Positions 1-8,076 of a stretch of DNA of 64,000 bases are shown here, one piece after another. This DNA comes from Bacteroidia bacterium (GTDB lineage Bacteria > Bacteroidota > Bacteroidia > Bacteroidales > F082), in NCBI GenBank assembly GCA_021287165.1, contig JAJTAY010000018.1, positions 20,681 through 84,680 of the forward strand, in the 5' to 3' direction. The position numbers were made by a program, and so were the translations under genes. Below the pieces are notes generated by a model, which was not told the origin of the DNA, searched no databases, and saw only the letters and a program-made list of their open reading frames with translations. The first letter of the stretch is position 1. The number at the start of each line of letters is the position of its first letter.

Positions 1-654
1 AAACTCGCAACGAGCACCGGCGACGTACTTATTCGGTTTGTAGGTCATGCATCCTTATACCTCGAACACAAGGGCAGAGTCATTCATATCGATCCCTGGA
101 GCAGGGTGGCCAACTACGACACACTACCTGATGCCGATCTGATTCTGCTCACCCATCAGCACCGCGACCATCTCGATACCATTGCCCTGAACGCAATAAC
201 GAAATCGGAAACCTATATGATCATGGCGCCCGTATGCCTTGAACACTTCAAACCCGCGACGCCTTTCGAGCTTATCTCAAACAATCAGAAAACAAGGTGG
301 CATGATATTGAAATTGAATCAGTTGCGGCATACAATATCGCGCATATGAGGCCTAATGGCCAGCCATATCATCCAAAAGGCGAAGGCAATGGCTACATTA
401 TAAACATTGGCGAAAAACGCATTTACGTGGCCGGCGACACGGAGAATATACCCGAAATGGAAAAGCTGGGGAAGATTGACATTGCATTTCTTCCTGTTAA
501 CCTGCCATTTACTATGAGTCCCGAGATGCTTGCCGATGCTGTGAGAAAAGTTAAACCGGCGATTGTTTACCCTTATCATTACGGCCAGACAAATCTTGAA
601 GAAGTGCAAAGGCTCATAAAAGAGGTTTCTCAGGCTGAAATACGCATTCGCTGA
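1..654 (+). CDS. MBL-fold metal-dependent hydrolase (UlaG-like), 5' end missing
   Basis: The reading frame is open from the first base of the window, so the N-terminus lies outside it; a GTG at 106 is internal, not the start. The visible protein has the metallo-beta-lactamase fold signature: GHASL near the start, the metal-binding THQHRDHLD (HxHxDH), a later AGDTE with the bridging Asp, and a YPYHYG near the end supplying the last His. The family hydrolyses phosphodiester, lactone or amide bonds with two metal ions; UlaG-type members lack the beta-lactamase sequence features. There is no signal peptide in view, so it is probably cytoplasmic, but the true N-terminus is not seen. The substrate cannot be told from sequence. 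Confidence 0.85.
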   Translation, partial: KLATSTGDVLIRFVGHASLYLEHKGRVIHIDPWSRVANYDTLPDADLILLTHQHRDHLDTIALNAITKSETYMIMAPVCLEHFKPATPFELISNNQKTRWHDIEIESVAAYNIAHMRPNGQPYHPKGEGNGYIINIGEKRIYVAGDTENIPEMEKLGKIDIAFLPVNLPFTMSPEMLADAVRKVKPAIVYPYHYGQTNLEEVQRLIKEVSQAEIRIR

Positions 655-753
655 AACACACTTCTCCAACTGCTTAGAGCACGATCAGACGGTTTTAACA
701 AGTCTTTAACAATCTTTACGAAAATACCCAATGATAGTGATGGCTTAGGTCTA

Positions 754-782
754 TTGCTCCAATGTTAATTCATCTATTTTTG
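754..782 (+). promoter_or_regulatory. Bacteroidota-type promoter
   Basis: TTG at 754-756, an 18-nt spacer, then TATTTTTG at 775-782, matching the Bacteroidota -33/-7 pattern TTG-N17-23-TAnnTTTG. It points at the weak ORF starting at 803 and is the main argument for that strand. Confidence 0.45.
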
Positions 783-802
783 TACCGGATTAGCAGTTCG
801 AT

Positions 803-1165
803 ATGAATCTGGTTGCCAAACTTAAGCTCGTAAAGCTGATTATGGCTCTTGCCATGTTCTGGCTCTTTATTGGCGACCTGATTATTCTTCACCAAAGCCG
901 CATTTTTGGCCACGATTATTTCGGCCAGCATCATCAGCCCCTCAATAAGCCCGGAAAATCCGACGACGGTAAAACTTTTCAGAAATACCACAAAGCCAGT
1001 GATAAAGGCGACGATGGTCAGGTGTCTGCAATCACTTCCGGATTTTCGGTTGATGGGCTTGTTCCTGTCGAAGGCGCTTTTATCGTTTTCCCCACGACAA
1101 ATGAATATGTTAGCACCCGACACTTTATGCATGGTTCGGGTTTAAGGGCGCCTCCCTGCTCATAG
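803..1165 (+). CDS. Doubtful small ORF, possible membrane-anchored protein
   Basis: This 120-residue ORF is the best candidate gene in the 626-bp gap between 654 and 1281, but I recognise no family. It starts 20 nt after a good promoter-like element. Residues about 8-29 are hydrophobic (one possible membrane segment), followed by a polar, His- and Asp-rich tail. A same-length ORF on the opposite strand (770-1132) also has hydrophobic segments, and only one of the two can easily be real. Composition does not separate them clearly. It may equally be a non-coding spacer. Confidence 0.3.
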   Translation: MNLVAKLKLVKLIMALAMFWLFIGDLIILHQSRIFGHDYFGQHHQPLNKPGKSDDGKTFQKYHKASDKGDDGQVSAITSGFSVDGLVPVEGAFIVFPTTNEYVSTRHFMHGSGLRAPPCS

Positions 1166-1280
1166 CTTATTTCTTCAAGCGTTTATCTTTTTCTTACCCT
1201 TAATGCCTGTCTATATGCAGCATTTGGGCAGCGACTAATTAATTCATTCCATTAGCTTTATTTTCAATTATTTAGAAACA

Positions 1281-2537
1281 ATGAAAAAAATTTTACTCAC
1301 ATTGGTGACTCTTATCACCATCAGCATTACCAATCTGAATGCCAATCCTGTTAACGATACCGTAACGATGGGTGCAGGCTATGCCAATGATGTTTTCTAC
1401 AGTATGCAAACAGGTGTTGTTAAAACCGAGCCACGCAACAACTGGGACATTGCTTTTTATACCGTGCGCTGGAGTGCGGGCATATTGCTCAACGAAGGTG
1501 CGGGCGCCGAATTGTACACATATCCTCTCGGAGATACTTCGGCATGGAATAATGTGGACATATCGGGCATGAGCGACTGGAAAAAAATGTACAACTCCGA
1601 TACCATTTGGGAAGAAGGAGCCTTCAACCGCAATACCCTTGGACATCCAGACTATGGTTGGGGCGTTTACAATATGATATCGCATGATGTGGTTGGCGAT
1701 TCGATCTTCGTTATTAAACTTACCAACGGTACCCTTAAGAAGCTTTGGATACAGCGCAAGCGTTCGATACAGAACACATGGTTCTTCAAGTTCGCTAATA
1801 TTGACGGATCAGGCTTAACCTCCGTTACAATAGACGCTACACCCTATCAGGCTAATAGAATGTTCGTTTATTACTCCCTGGCAAACAACACCATCGTGGA
1901 TCGTGAGCCCGATATCAATAGCTGGGATTTGCAGTGGAGTCGATATATAGCCACGGTTTACGACAACACCGGAGCACCCTCGCCGTATATGGTGGTTGGG
2001 GTTACCAGCAACCTTGGGGTCGGGGTTTCAAAACATCACCCGGTAGCCCCCGGCTTCGAAAACTGGACTTCAAAACCCTTTTCAGAAAACAGAACTACCA
2101 TCGGACACGACTGGAAGAACTTTAATATGGCATTGTTTCAATGGCAAATCACCGATTCCCTCGTATATTTTGTAAAAGATCGTTCAGGCAACATTCACAA
2201 GTTGACTCTCAACTATTTCAGCGGTACCGGCACAGGAAAAACAGGTCTCACGAAGAAAGTACTTTCATTGGTCGGGCAGCCTGAGCAGAATACGGAAAGC
2301 AATTTTACCGTTTACCCCAACCCGGCCACCGACAGGTTGAACATAGGCATGAAACAGGGAGATGCCGGATTGATCAGAATATTTGACGCAACGGGAAAAA
2401 TCGTTTACCAATCGAAAACTGAGATTACAACTGCAAACATCACCATCGATCTTAATGGATTTAAACCCGGGATGTATGTGGTGGAACTGAGGGGAAGCGA
2501 AGGCTTAAGCCGTCAGAAATTGCTTATTAACCGCTAA
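1281..2537 (+). CDS. HmuY-family protein with T9SS type A sorting domain
   Basis: A 418-residue exported protein: signal peptide at residues 1-21, a HmuY-like body, and a C-terminal domain of about 75 residues (from VYPNPA onward, ending in KLLINR) typical of type IX secretion cargo. HmuY proteins bind haem at the surface and hand it to a TonB receptor. In Porphyromonas gingivalis HmuY is a lipoprotein; here the protein instead carries the sorting domain that would export it through T9SS and attach it to surface polysaccharide. The TonB receptor gene follows after 4 nt, so the two are surely co-transcribed. The body is recognisably paralogous to the lipoprotein at 4781 (shared YYSLA and GxDWK motifs). 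The ligand is inferred from the family. Confidence 0.8.
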   Translation: MKKILLTLVTLITISITNLNANPVNDTVTMGAGYANDVFYSMQTGVVKTEPRNNWDIAFYTVRWSAGILLNEGAGAELYTYPLGDTSAWNNVDISGMSDWKKMYNSDTIWEEGAFNRNTLGHPDYGWGVYNMISHDVVGDSIFVIKLTNGTLKKLWIQRKRSIQNTWFFKFANIDGSGLTSVTIDATPYQANRMFVYYSLANNTIVDREPDINSWDLQWSRYIATVYDNTGAPSPYMVVGVTSNLGVGVSKHHPVAPGFENWTSKPFSENRTTIGHDWKNFNMALFQWQITDSLVYFVKDRSGNIHKLTLNYFSGTGTGKTGLTKKVLSLVGQPEQNTESNFTVYPNPATDRLNIGMKQGDAGLIRIFDATGKIVYQSKTEITTANITIDLNGFKPGMYVVELRGSEGLSRQKLLINR

Positions 2538-2541
2538 TTAA

Positions 2542-4779
2542 ATGAAGTTTAGAAGGCATTTAATTGTTGTTTTCTTGGGTGTACTCCTGACCAGAAACAC
2601 TGTTTCCGGTCAGGAGGCCCGCCTGAACCTGCGCGATGCACGCTCGCGCGAAGCTGTTGCCTTTGCCCATATTCTTTTCAAATCGTTTGACAACCGGCAA
2701 ACGCTCTCCGCCGTTGCCGATATCGACGGTAAAGTCGTGCTCGGCATACGTTCGGCAGGCATTGTTCAAGTTTCTGCCCTAGGCTACAATGTGGTTTCAG
2801 ATACCCTGAAGCCCGGGCAGCAGAAGCAGCTGAGCCTGCAGCCACAGGTGTTTAATATGGACGAGGTGGTAGTTACCGGGCAATACTCGCCCCAACCCGT
2901 GGATAAGTCAATTTTTCGCGTAAAAGTTATCGGTGCGAGGCACATTGAGCAGAGGGCATCCAACAACCTGAACGAGCTGATGACCGGCGAACTAAATATC
3001 CGGGGAATGGTTGACGGGGCTCTTGGATCACGGATTACCCTTCAGGGACTTGGCGGTGAGCATATCAAGTTTTTGATTGATGGGGTACCAGTCATCGGAC
3101 GCATGAACGGCAATATTGACCTGAGCCAGCTGAACCTTTACAATGTGAAGCAAATCGAGATCATCGAAGGCCCGATGTCGGTCATCTACGGCAGTAATGC
3201 CCTTGCCGGCGTAATCAATATTCTGACCAAAGACCAGACCATCGCGCGCATCAACAGCCGGGCTGAGGGATATTATGAAAGCGTGGGCGTTTACAACTTT
3301 AATGCCAGCGCCACGGCAAGCCGCAACAGATGGACCATATCCACCGCCGGTGCAGGCAATTTCTTTGAAGGTTATAGTGCCGTTGACACCACGCGCTCAA
3401 AGCGGTGGAAGCCCAAAAGGCAATACAATGCCGACTTCTCGGCTGGCTATGCTTATTCAGGCACCAGAGCCAGACTCAACGTTTCATATTTCAATGAACT
3501 GCTGCGCGACAAGGGCAATCTGCTCAAACCCTATTATGAAACGGCATTCGACAGCGATTTCACCACCAATCGTCTCACAACCCGCTTCGACCTGAGCCAA
3601 AAGGTACTCAGCAACCGAAATCTGAACGTATTGGCTTCGTATGCTTATTACGACAGAAGGAAAAACACCTGGTTCAAAGACCTGACCACACTTGACAAGG
3701 TTTTGACCAACAACATTTACGACCAGGATACCTCGCGATTCGACCAGTGGCTTTTGCGAAGCGAATTCAGCAAAAGCGATATGAGCAGCCCTTTCAACTA
3801 TCAGCTGGGTATTGACCTGAACATGGAACAAGGCTACGGAAGGCGTATTCTGGATAAATACCAGCAAATTGGCGATTATGCAGCTTTTTTAAGTTTAAAA
3901 CTCCAGCCAACCTCCCGCCTGATGCTGCAGCCAGGTGCACGTTACAGCTACAACACCCGCTACAAGGCACCTTTGGTTTATTCGCTCAATATGAAGTACG
4001 ACCTGCGCGAGAGCCTGAGCCTGAGGGCTTCGGCAGCCAAGGGTTTCAGAGCGCCATCACTCAAGGAACTTTACCTTGAGTTTGTTGATGTAAATCACAA
4101 CATCAGAGGAAACGAAAACCTTAAAGCCGAAAGCTCGCAAAACTACAATCTTGCTTTGCGATATCACCACGAAAAGCCTTCTTACGATTATGGCTTCGAA
4201 ATGAGCCTGTTTCACAACGCCATAACCAACAGTATCACCCTTGCCGCACTCAATACCGCCGATCAGCTGTACACTTATGTCAACCTCGATCGCATGATCT
4301 CGCAAGGTTATCAGCTGCAGTTCAACAACCGCATTTACCCCTGGCTGGAACTAAAGTTCGGGGTCGGACAAACCGGCAGGCAACAGTTGCAGAACAACAA
4401 ACCAAGAGTGGACATGATTTACAGCACCGATGTGATTGCACAGGCTGGCTATACCTGGCGTAAAACCGGATTGAGGTTTGGTACGTATTACAAATACAAC
4501 GGCGATTATCCGGAAGTGTTTGTTGCACAGGACGGTACAATCTTCCGCACCATCATGCAGGGCTATCACACCCTCGACATGAACGTTTCACGCGAGTTTT
4601 TCGAGCGTAAGCTACAGCTTCAGGTTGGAGCGAAAAACCTTTTCAACAACACCAATATCGCCGTATTGGGCGACAGCGGAGGAGGCGGGATTCACAGTGG
4701 AGGCGGAGGCGGCAGCTCGCCCGTTGGCTGGGGTCGTACCTTCTTCGTGAGGATGAATGTAAACTTTGACAAATTCTAA
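2542..4779 (+). CDS. TonB-dependent receptor, HmuR-like
   Basis: A 745-residue outer-membrane receptor. Signal peptide at residues 1-23; a short carboxypeptidase-regulatory-like N-terminal domain; a DEVVVTGQ element at about 110 opening the plug; the plug motif GPMSVIYGSNALAGVINI at about 213-230; then a beta-barrel ending in an aromatic-rich strand. It sits between two HmuY-like genes (4-nt gap upstream, 1-nt gap downstream), which suggests haem or a similar chelate as substrate, driven by TonB-ExbBD. A Gly/Ser-rich segment (about 712-727) lies just before the last strand and is probably a flexible loop. The substrate is an inference from the neighbours. Confidence 0.88.
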   Translation: MKFRRHLIVVFLGVLLTRNTVSGQEARLNLRDARSREAVAFAHILFKSFDNRQTLSAVADIDGKVVLGIRSAGIVQVSALGYNVVSDTLKPGQQKQLSLQPQVFNMDEVVVTGQYSPQPVDKSIFRVKVIGARHIEQRASNNLNELMTGELNIRGMVDGALGSRITLQGLGGEHIKFLIDGVPVIGRMNGNIDLSQLNLYNVKQIEIIEGPMSVIYGSNALAGVINILTKDQTIARINSRAEGYYESVGVYNFNASATASRNRWTISTAGAGNFFEGYSAVDTTRSKRWKPKRQYNADFSAGYAYSGTRARLNVSYFNELLRDKGNLLKPYYETAFDSDFTTNRLTTRFDLSQKVLSNRNLNVLASYAYYDRRKNTWFKDLTTLDKVLTNNIYDQDTSRFDQWLLRSEFSKSDMSSPFNYQLGIDLNMEQGYGRRILDKYQQIGDYAAFLSLKLQPTSRLMLQPGARYSYNTRYKAPLVYSLNMKYDLRESLSLRASAAKGFRAPSLKELYLEFVDVNHNIRGNENLKAESSQNYNLALRYHHEKPSYDYGFEMSLFHNAITNSITLAALNTADQLYTYVNLDRMISQGYQLQFNNRIYPWLELKFGVGQTGRQQLQNNKPRVDMIYSTDVIAQAGYTWRKTGLRFGTYYKYNGDYPEVFVAQDGTIFRTIMQGYHTLDMNVSREFFERKLQLQVGAKNLFNNTNIAVLGDSGGGGIHSGGGGGSSPVGWGRTFFVRMNVNFDKF

Positions 4780-4780
4780 G

Positions 4781-5800
4781 ATGTTGAATATCATTAGAAA
4801 TATCGTTCTGGTAGTCAGTTCTGTTTTATTACTGACCAGTTGTTTTAAAGAGGATGAGCGAATCACGCCTCACGACAGGGGTGATAAGATCACGGCTACC
4901 ATTACCATGACGCAGAACTATAAGTATCAGGTTTACTACAGCCTCAATACACAAAGTGTTGTTGCCACCAACGAGCGCAGCGAATTTGATCTGATGTTTG
5001 AGTCGCATCCAGGTGGTATGCTGATCAGGCCCAACACAGCCAACTTTGCAATGGCCGCCCCAACCGGAAAATTTCAGCTTTCTCAGGTAACGAGCGCCAC
5101 GGGTTTGAATATGCAATTCGACCCTTCGAGCGGCAATCCCGACAGTACTGTTCTGCGCAACTGGTTCAGCATCAATGCAGGAGATACCACGTATTCGCGT
5201 GAAGTGTACGTTTTTGATCGTGGCATCAATGTGGAAGGCAATCCGATTGGTCGTGTCAAAATAACTTTTGACAGCCTGGTTGGCAACCGCTACTATTTCA
5301 CTTATGCCAACCTCAATGGCAGCGGACTGCGTCAGGCTGTGGTTCAAAAGCAGCAAGGGCGAAATTTTGCCTACTACTCTCTGGCTCAGCATCAGCAGGT
5401 GTTTCCCGAACCACCGAAAGAATCGTATGATCTGTTGTTTACCCAATATACCACCATGTTGTTCACCAATACCGGAGAACAATATCCGTATCTGGTTACA
5501 GGTGTGTTGCTCAATTACCACCAAACCGAGGCCGCCGCAATTATTGAACCTGATTTCGACGGCATTGATTTCCAACAGGTGGTATCGGCCAACTACCTGA
5601 AAAAGAGCGATGTGATCGGTTTCGACTGGAAAAAGGTGCATGGTGATGTCTCGAGCGGAAATGTTTATTACGAACCACTGCCTGAAAAGGTATATTTTGT
5701 TCGCGACAGCCGGGGATTCTATTACAAGATGCGCTTTATCGGTTTCTACAACAACCAGGGCGAAAAAGGCTATCCCACTTTCGAGTTTCAGAAGCTTTAG
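4781..5800 (+). CDS. HmuY-family lipoprotein
   Basis: 339 residues, starting at the ATG right after the receptor stop; a longer TTG start at 4766 would overlap the receptor and spoil the signal peptide. A lipobox (LLTSC, Cys at about 21) marks it as a lipoprotein. The rest resembles the HmuY fold and shares short motifs (YYSLA, GFDWK, VYFVRD) with the protein at 1281. The locus therefore encodes two HmuY-like proteins flanking one receptor, one predicted to be lipid-anchored and one predicted to be exported by T9SS. Haem binding is assumed from the family; I cannot assign the two ligating residues. Confidence 0.75.
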   Translation: MLNIIRNIVLVVSSVLLLTSCFKEDERITPHDRGDKITATITMTQNYKYQVYYSLNTQSVVATNERSEFDLMFESHPGGMLIRPNTANFAMAAPTGKFQLSQVTSATGLNMQFDPSSGNPDSTVLRNWFSINAGDTTYSREVYVFDRGINVEGNPIGRVKITFDSLVGNRYYFTYANLNGSGLRQAVVQKQQGRNFAYYSLAQHQQVFPEPPKESYDLLFTQYTTMLFTNTGEQYPYLVTGVLLNYHQTEAAAIIEPDFDGIDFQQVVSANYLKKSDVIGFDWKKVHGDVSSGNVYYEPLPEKVYFVRDSRGFYYKMRFIGFYNNQGEKGYPTFEFQKL

Positions 5801-5882
5801 TTGCATTCCTAAAGTCGACAACCTAATTATATAGTTTTTGTAAAGCCTGACAAGACTTCTGCGCTTCACTTGCTAATCTTTC

Positions 5883-5890
5883 TACTTTTG
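5883..5890 (+). promoter_or_regulatory. TAnnTTTG -7 element before lgt
   Basis: TACTTTTG, 14 nt before the lgt ATG. No clear -33 TTG at the right distance. Confidence 0.5.
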
Positions 5891-5904
5891 CAAAAACGCG
5901 CCAT

Positions 5905-6738
5905 ATGTTGCTGAGTATCGTTTGGGACGTTAGTCCGGCCATGTTTCACTTTCCTGATTGGATGCCATTGTTGGGCGGACGAGAGGTTCGCTGGTACGGC
6001 ATGTTGTTTGCCGCCTCGTTTGTGGTGGGCTATTTTATTGTCCAACGCATGTTTCACCGTGAAGGCATCAAACAGGAGGTGCTCGACGAACTGAGCACCT
6101 GGATGCTGATTGCCACGGTAGTAGGTGCCCGATTGGGACATTGCTTTTTCTACGAACCAGCCTATTATCTGGCTAACCCTATCGAAATCCTAAAAGTCTG
6201 GGAAGGTGGTCTGGCCAGTCACGGCGCCGCCATAGCCATCATCATAGCATTGTATTTCTTCAGTAAAAAGCATAAAAAACCCTTCATCTGGATACTCGAC
6301 CGTATTGTGGTGGTGGTGGCTCTGGCCGGGTTTTTCATACGCATGGGCAATTTGTTCAATTCAGAGATTTTCGGACACGCCACATCCATGCCCTGGGGCT
6401 TTCAGTTTATCCGTGCAGCCGAACCCGAGCTAAGGGCCGACCCAAGACATCCCACGCAAATATACGAGGGGCTATTCTATCTTGGCAGTTTTATCTTTCT
6501 CATGTTCAGCTACTTTCGTAATGGAATTGGTGAAAAACGCCCTGGATTTCTTTTCGGTTGGTTTTTGATCCTAATCTTCGGCACGCGCTTTTTTGTTGAA
6601 TTTTTAAAAGAACCCCAGGTAGCTTTCGAAAGTACCATGACCCTTAATATGGGGCAATGGCTGAGCATTCCCTTTACAATCGCTGGAATACTCATCCTGC
6701 TTGTTCCCGAAAAATTTGGGATAAAAAAGGCGAAATAA
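5905..6738 (+). CDS. lgt: Prolipoprotein diacylglyceryl transferase
   Basis: 277 residues with about seven membrane segments. Lgt moves diacylglycerol from phosphatidylglycerol to the lipobox Cys of prolipoproteins in the inner membrane, the first step of lipoprotein maturation. Diagnostic parts are present: VRWYGM near residue 30, GARLGH at about 72, the GGLASHGA block around residue 103, RMGNLFNSE (family signature) at about 149, and HPTQIYEG. Length is normal. It has its own promoter-like element and follows the HmuY lipoprotein by about 100 nt, so it need not belong to that operon. Many substrates (lipobox proteins) are encoded in this same window. Confidence 0.95.
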   Translation: MLLSIVWDVSPAMFHFPDWMPLLGGREVRWYGMLFAASFVVGYFIVQRMFHREGIKQEVLDELSTWMLIATVVGARLGHCFFYEPAYYLANPIEILKVWEGGLASHGAAIAIIIALYFFSKKHKKPFIWILDRIVVVVALAGFFIRMGNLFNSEIFGHATSMPWGFQFIRAAEPELRADPRHPTQIYEGLFYLGSFIFLMFSYFRNGIGEKRPGFLFGWFLILIFGTRFFVEFLKEPQVAFESTMTLNMGQWLSIPFTIAGILILLVPEKFGIKKAK

Positions 6739-6763
6739 ACTTTTCGTCCGGATCAGTTGTTGT

Positions 6764-6771
6764 TATTTTTG
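6764..6771 (+). promoter_or_regulatory. TAnnTTTG -7 element
   Basis: TATTTTTG located 28 nt before the ATG at 6800, with a TTTTC about 18 nt upstream as a weak -33 element. Confidence 0.45.
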
Positions 6772-6799
6772 TTGGATCAAAGCAACCAAAATAACAACC

Positions 6800-7714
6800 A
6801 TGAGAATCATCAATACCCTTATTTTTTTGGCGCTTGCATTCAATTTGAATGCTCAGCAAACACCCCGTTCGGCCGAGGTAAGTAAGCAAACCGACGGAAC
6901 TGAGGCCCGCGGCTATTCGCTGCTTATCGAAGGTACTAGCAAAAAGGAAATTGAAAAAGCCTGGAAAACATACCTGCAGCGCGAGTCGAAACGGCCGGCA
7001 AAGGATGCCCCGAAACCAAGCTATCAGGTATTCACCAACGAATACGTTGCTCAAAACTACCTGATCCCATCCATTACCAACGGCCAGATTAACATTATTG
7101 CCAACATTTACGAATCGCGCGAAGGCGTCCGACTGACGGCATGGTTTCAGGCCGAAGGCAAACACTTTGGTCCGGAAACCAACCCTGAACTGCTTGGTGC
7201 AGCACAAGCGTTTGTCGAGCGATTTGGCCATCAGCAGGCCATGAGTGTGCAGAGCCAGATGGTAAGAGCTGAACAGCGCAACCTGCGCAATATGAAAAAA
7301 GAATTGTCGAAGCTTCAGCGTCGGCAACAGTCGCTGGAAAAAGACATTTCGCGTACACAATCGGACCGTCTGAGAACCGAGAAAGAACTTGAATTGCACA
7401 AGGCTGCACAGGATACCGCTGTCAGGCAAATTGCACGCACGCAGTTCACGCTCAATAACCTGAGTCCGGCCTCTGCCGACTATCAAGGCGTGAAGGCTAT
7501 GTTAAAAGAGCATGAGAAAGCGCTTCGCAGTGCTTCGTCGGATGTAAAGAGAGTACAAAAATCTATCGTAAAGGCCGATCAGCGCATCAGAAAAAACGAA
7601 CGTAAGATCAACGATCTGAAGCTTAAGCAAACTGATACTGAAAAACGCATCAGGCTTCAGGAAGACAAGTTAAAAGACGAAAGCAACCGCCTAAAAAACA
7701 TGCAAAGGCAATAG
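6800..7714 (+). CDS. Secreted coiled-coil protein of unknown function
   Basis: 304 residues: signal peptide (about 1-18, ending LNAQ), a compact domain to about residue 150, then a long Lys/Glu/Gln/Arg-rich region (about 155-304) with heptad-like spacing, predicted as coiled coil. The N-terminal domain is not one I recognise; it may be a stress- or envelope-associated fold. No lipobox or C-terminal sorting signal, so periplasmic is likely. It has its own promoter element, and ends 2 nt from the convergent DUF2750 gene. Confidence 0.7.
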   Translation: MRIINTLIFLALAFNLNAQQTPRSAEVSKQTDGTEARGYSLLIEGTSKKEIEKAWKTYLQRESKRPAKDAPKPSYQVFTNEYVAQNYLIPSITNGQINIIANIYESREGVRLTAWFQAEGKHFGPETNPELLGAAQAFVERFGHQQAMSVQSQMVRAEQRNLRNMKKELSKLQRRQQSLEKDISRTQSDRLRTEKELELHKAAQDTAVRQIARTQFTLNNLSPASADYQGVKAMLKEHEKALRSASSDVKRVQKSIVKADQRIRKNERKINDLKLKQTDTEKRIRLQEDKLKDESNRLKNMQRQ

Positions 7715-7716
7715 GT

Positions 7717-8058
7717 CTATCTTTGTTGTTTACGGTTGATCAGCTCCTGCTGCATGACGGAAGCCGGATAAGGTATCACTTTATTTCCGCCAGCCGCAAT
7801 GCCCACATACATCTCATCGTCGGCCATTTCGGTGAGCCACTGAATGAGCTCTCGAAGCGGCATGGGTTCAGGCTTATAGCCAGCCCAATCGTCAACCGCC
7901 GATTCAAGCGCCATAGCTTGTGATGCGTAGATTGGCAGAATGCTGATGCCTTCAGCATCCTCAACAAGTGCAAACATACCATCGTCGGCCTGCAGCAGCC
8001 AAACCTGACCTTCAGTGATGCTTTGCTTAAAGAAGCTCTCAATAAGTTGCTGATCCAT
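7717..8058 (-). CDS. DUF2750-like protein
   Basis: 113 residues, no signal peptide or membrane segment. The order of features (FFKQSI, VWLL, an ILPIY block, a WAGYKP turn and an acidic WLTEMADD stretch) fits DUF2750, a small cytoplasmic family of unknown function. The gene lies 18 nt downstream of the ABC-F gene on the same strand and is probably co-transcribed with it. Its stop is 2 nt from the stop of the convergent gene. No catalytic residues can be named. Confidence 0.7.
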   Translation of the reverse strand: MDQQLIESFFKQSITEGQVWLLQADDGMFALVEDAEGISILPIYASQAMALESAVDDWAGYKPEPMPLRELIQWLTEMADDEMYVGIAAGGNKVIPYPASVMQQELINRKQQR

Positions 8059-8076
8059 ATTAATTTGTATTGTTGG

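Noticed and set aside
770..1132. Minus-strand 120-residue ORF with hydrophobic segments
   Set aside because: It competes with the plus-strand ORF, has no promoter-like element upstream, and no family is recognised; kept only as an alternative.
4829..5869. 346-residue minus-strand frame
   Set aside because: It lies wholly opposite the HmuY-like lipoprotein, whose lipobox and motifs are clear; it is a shadow.
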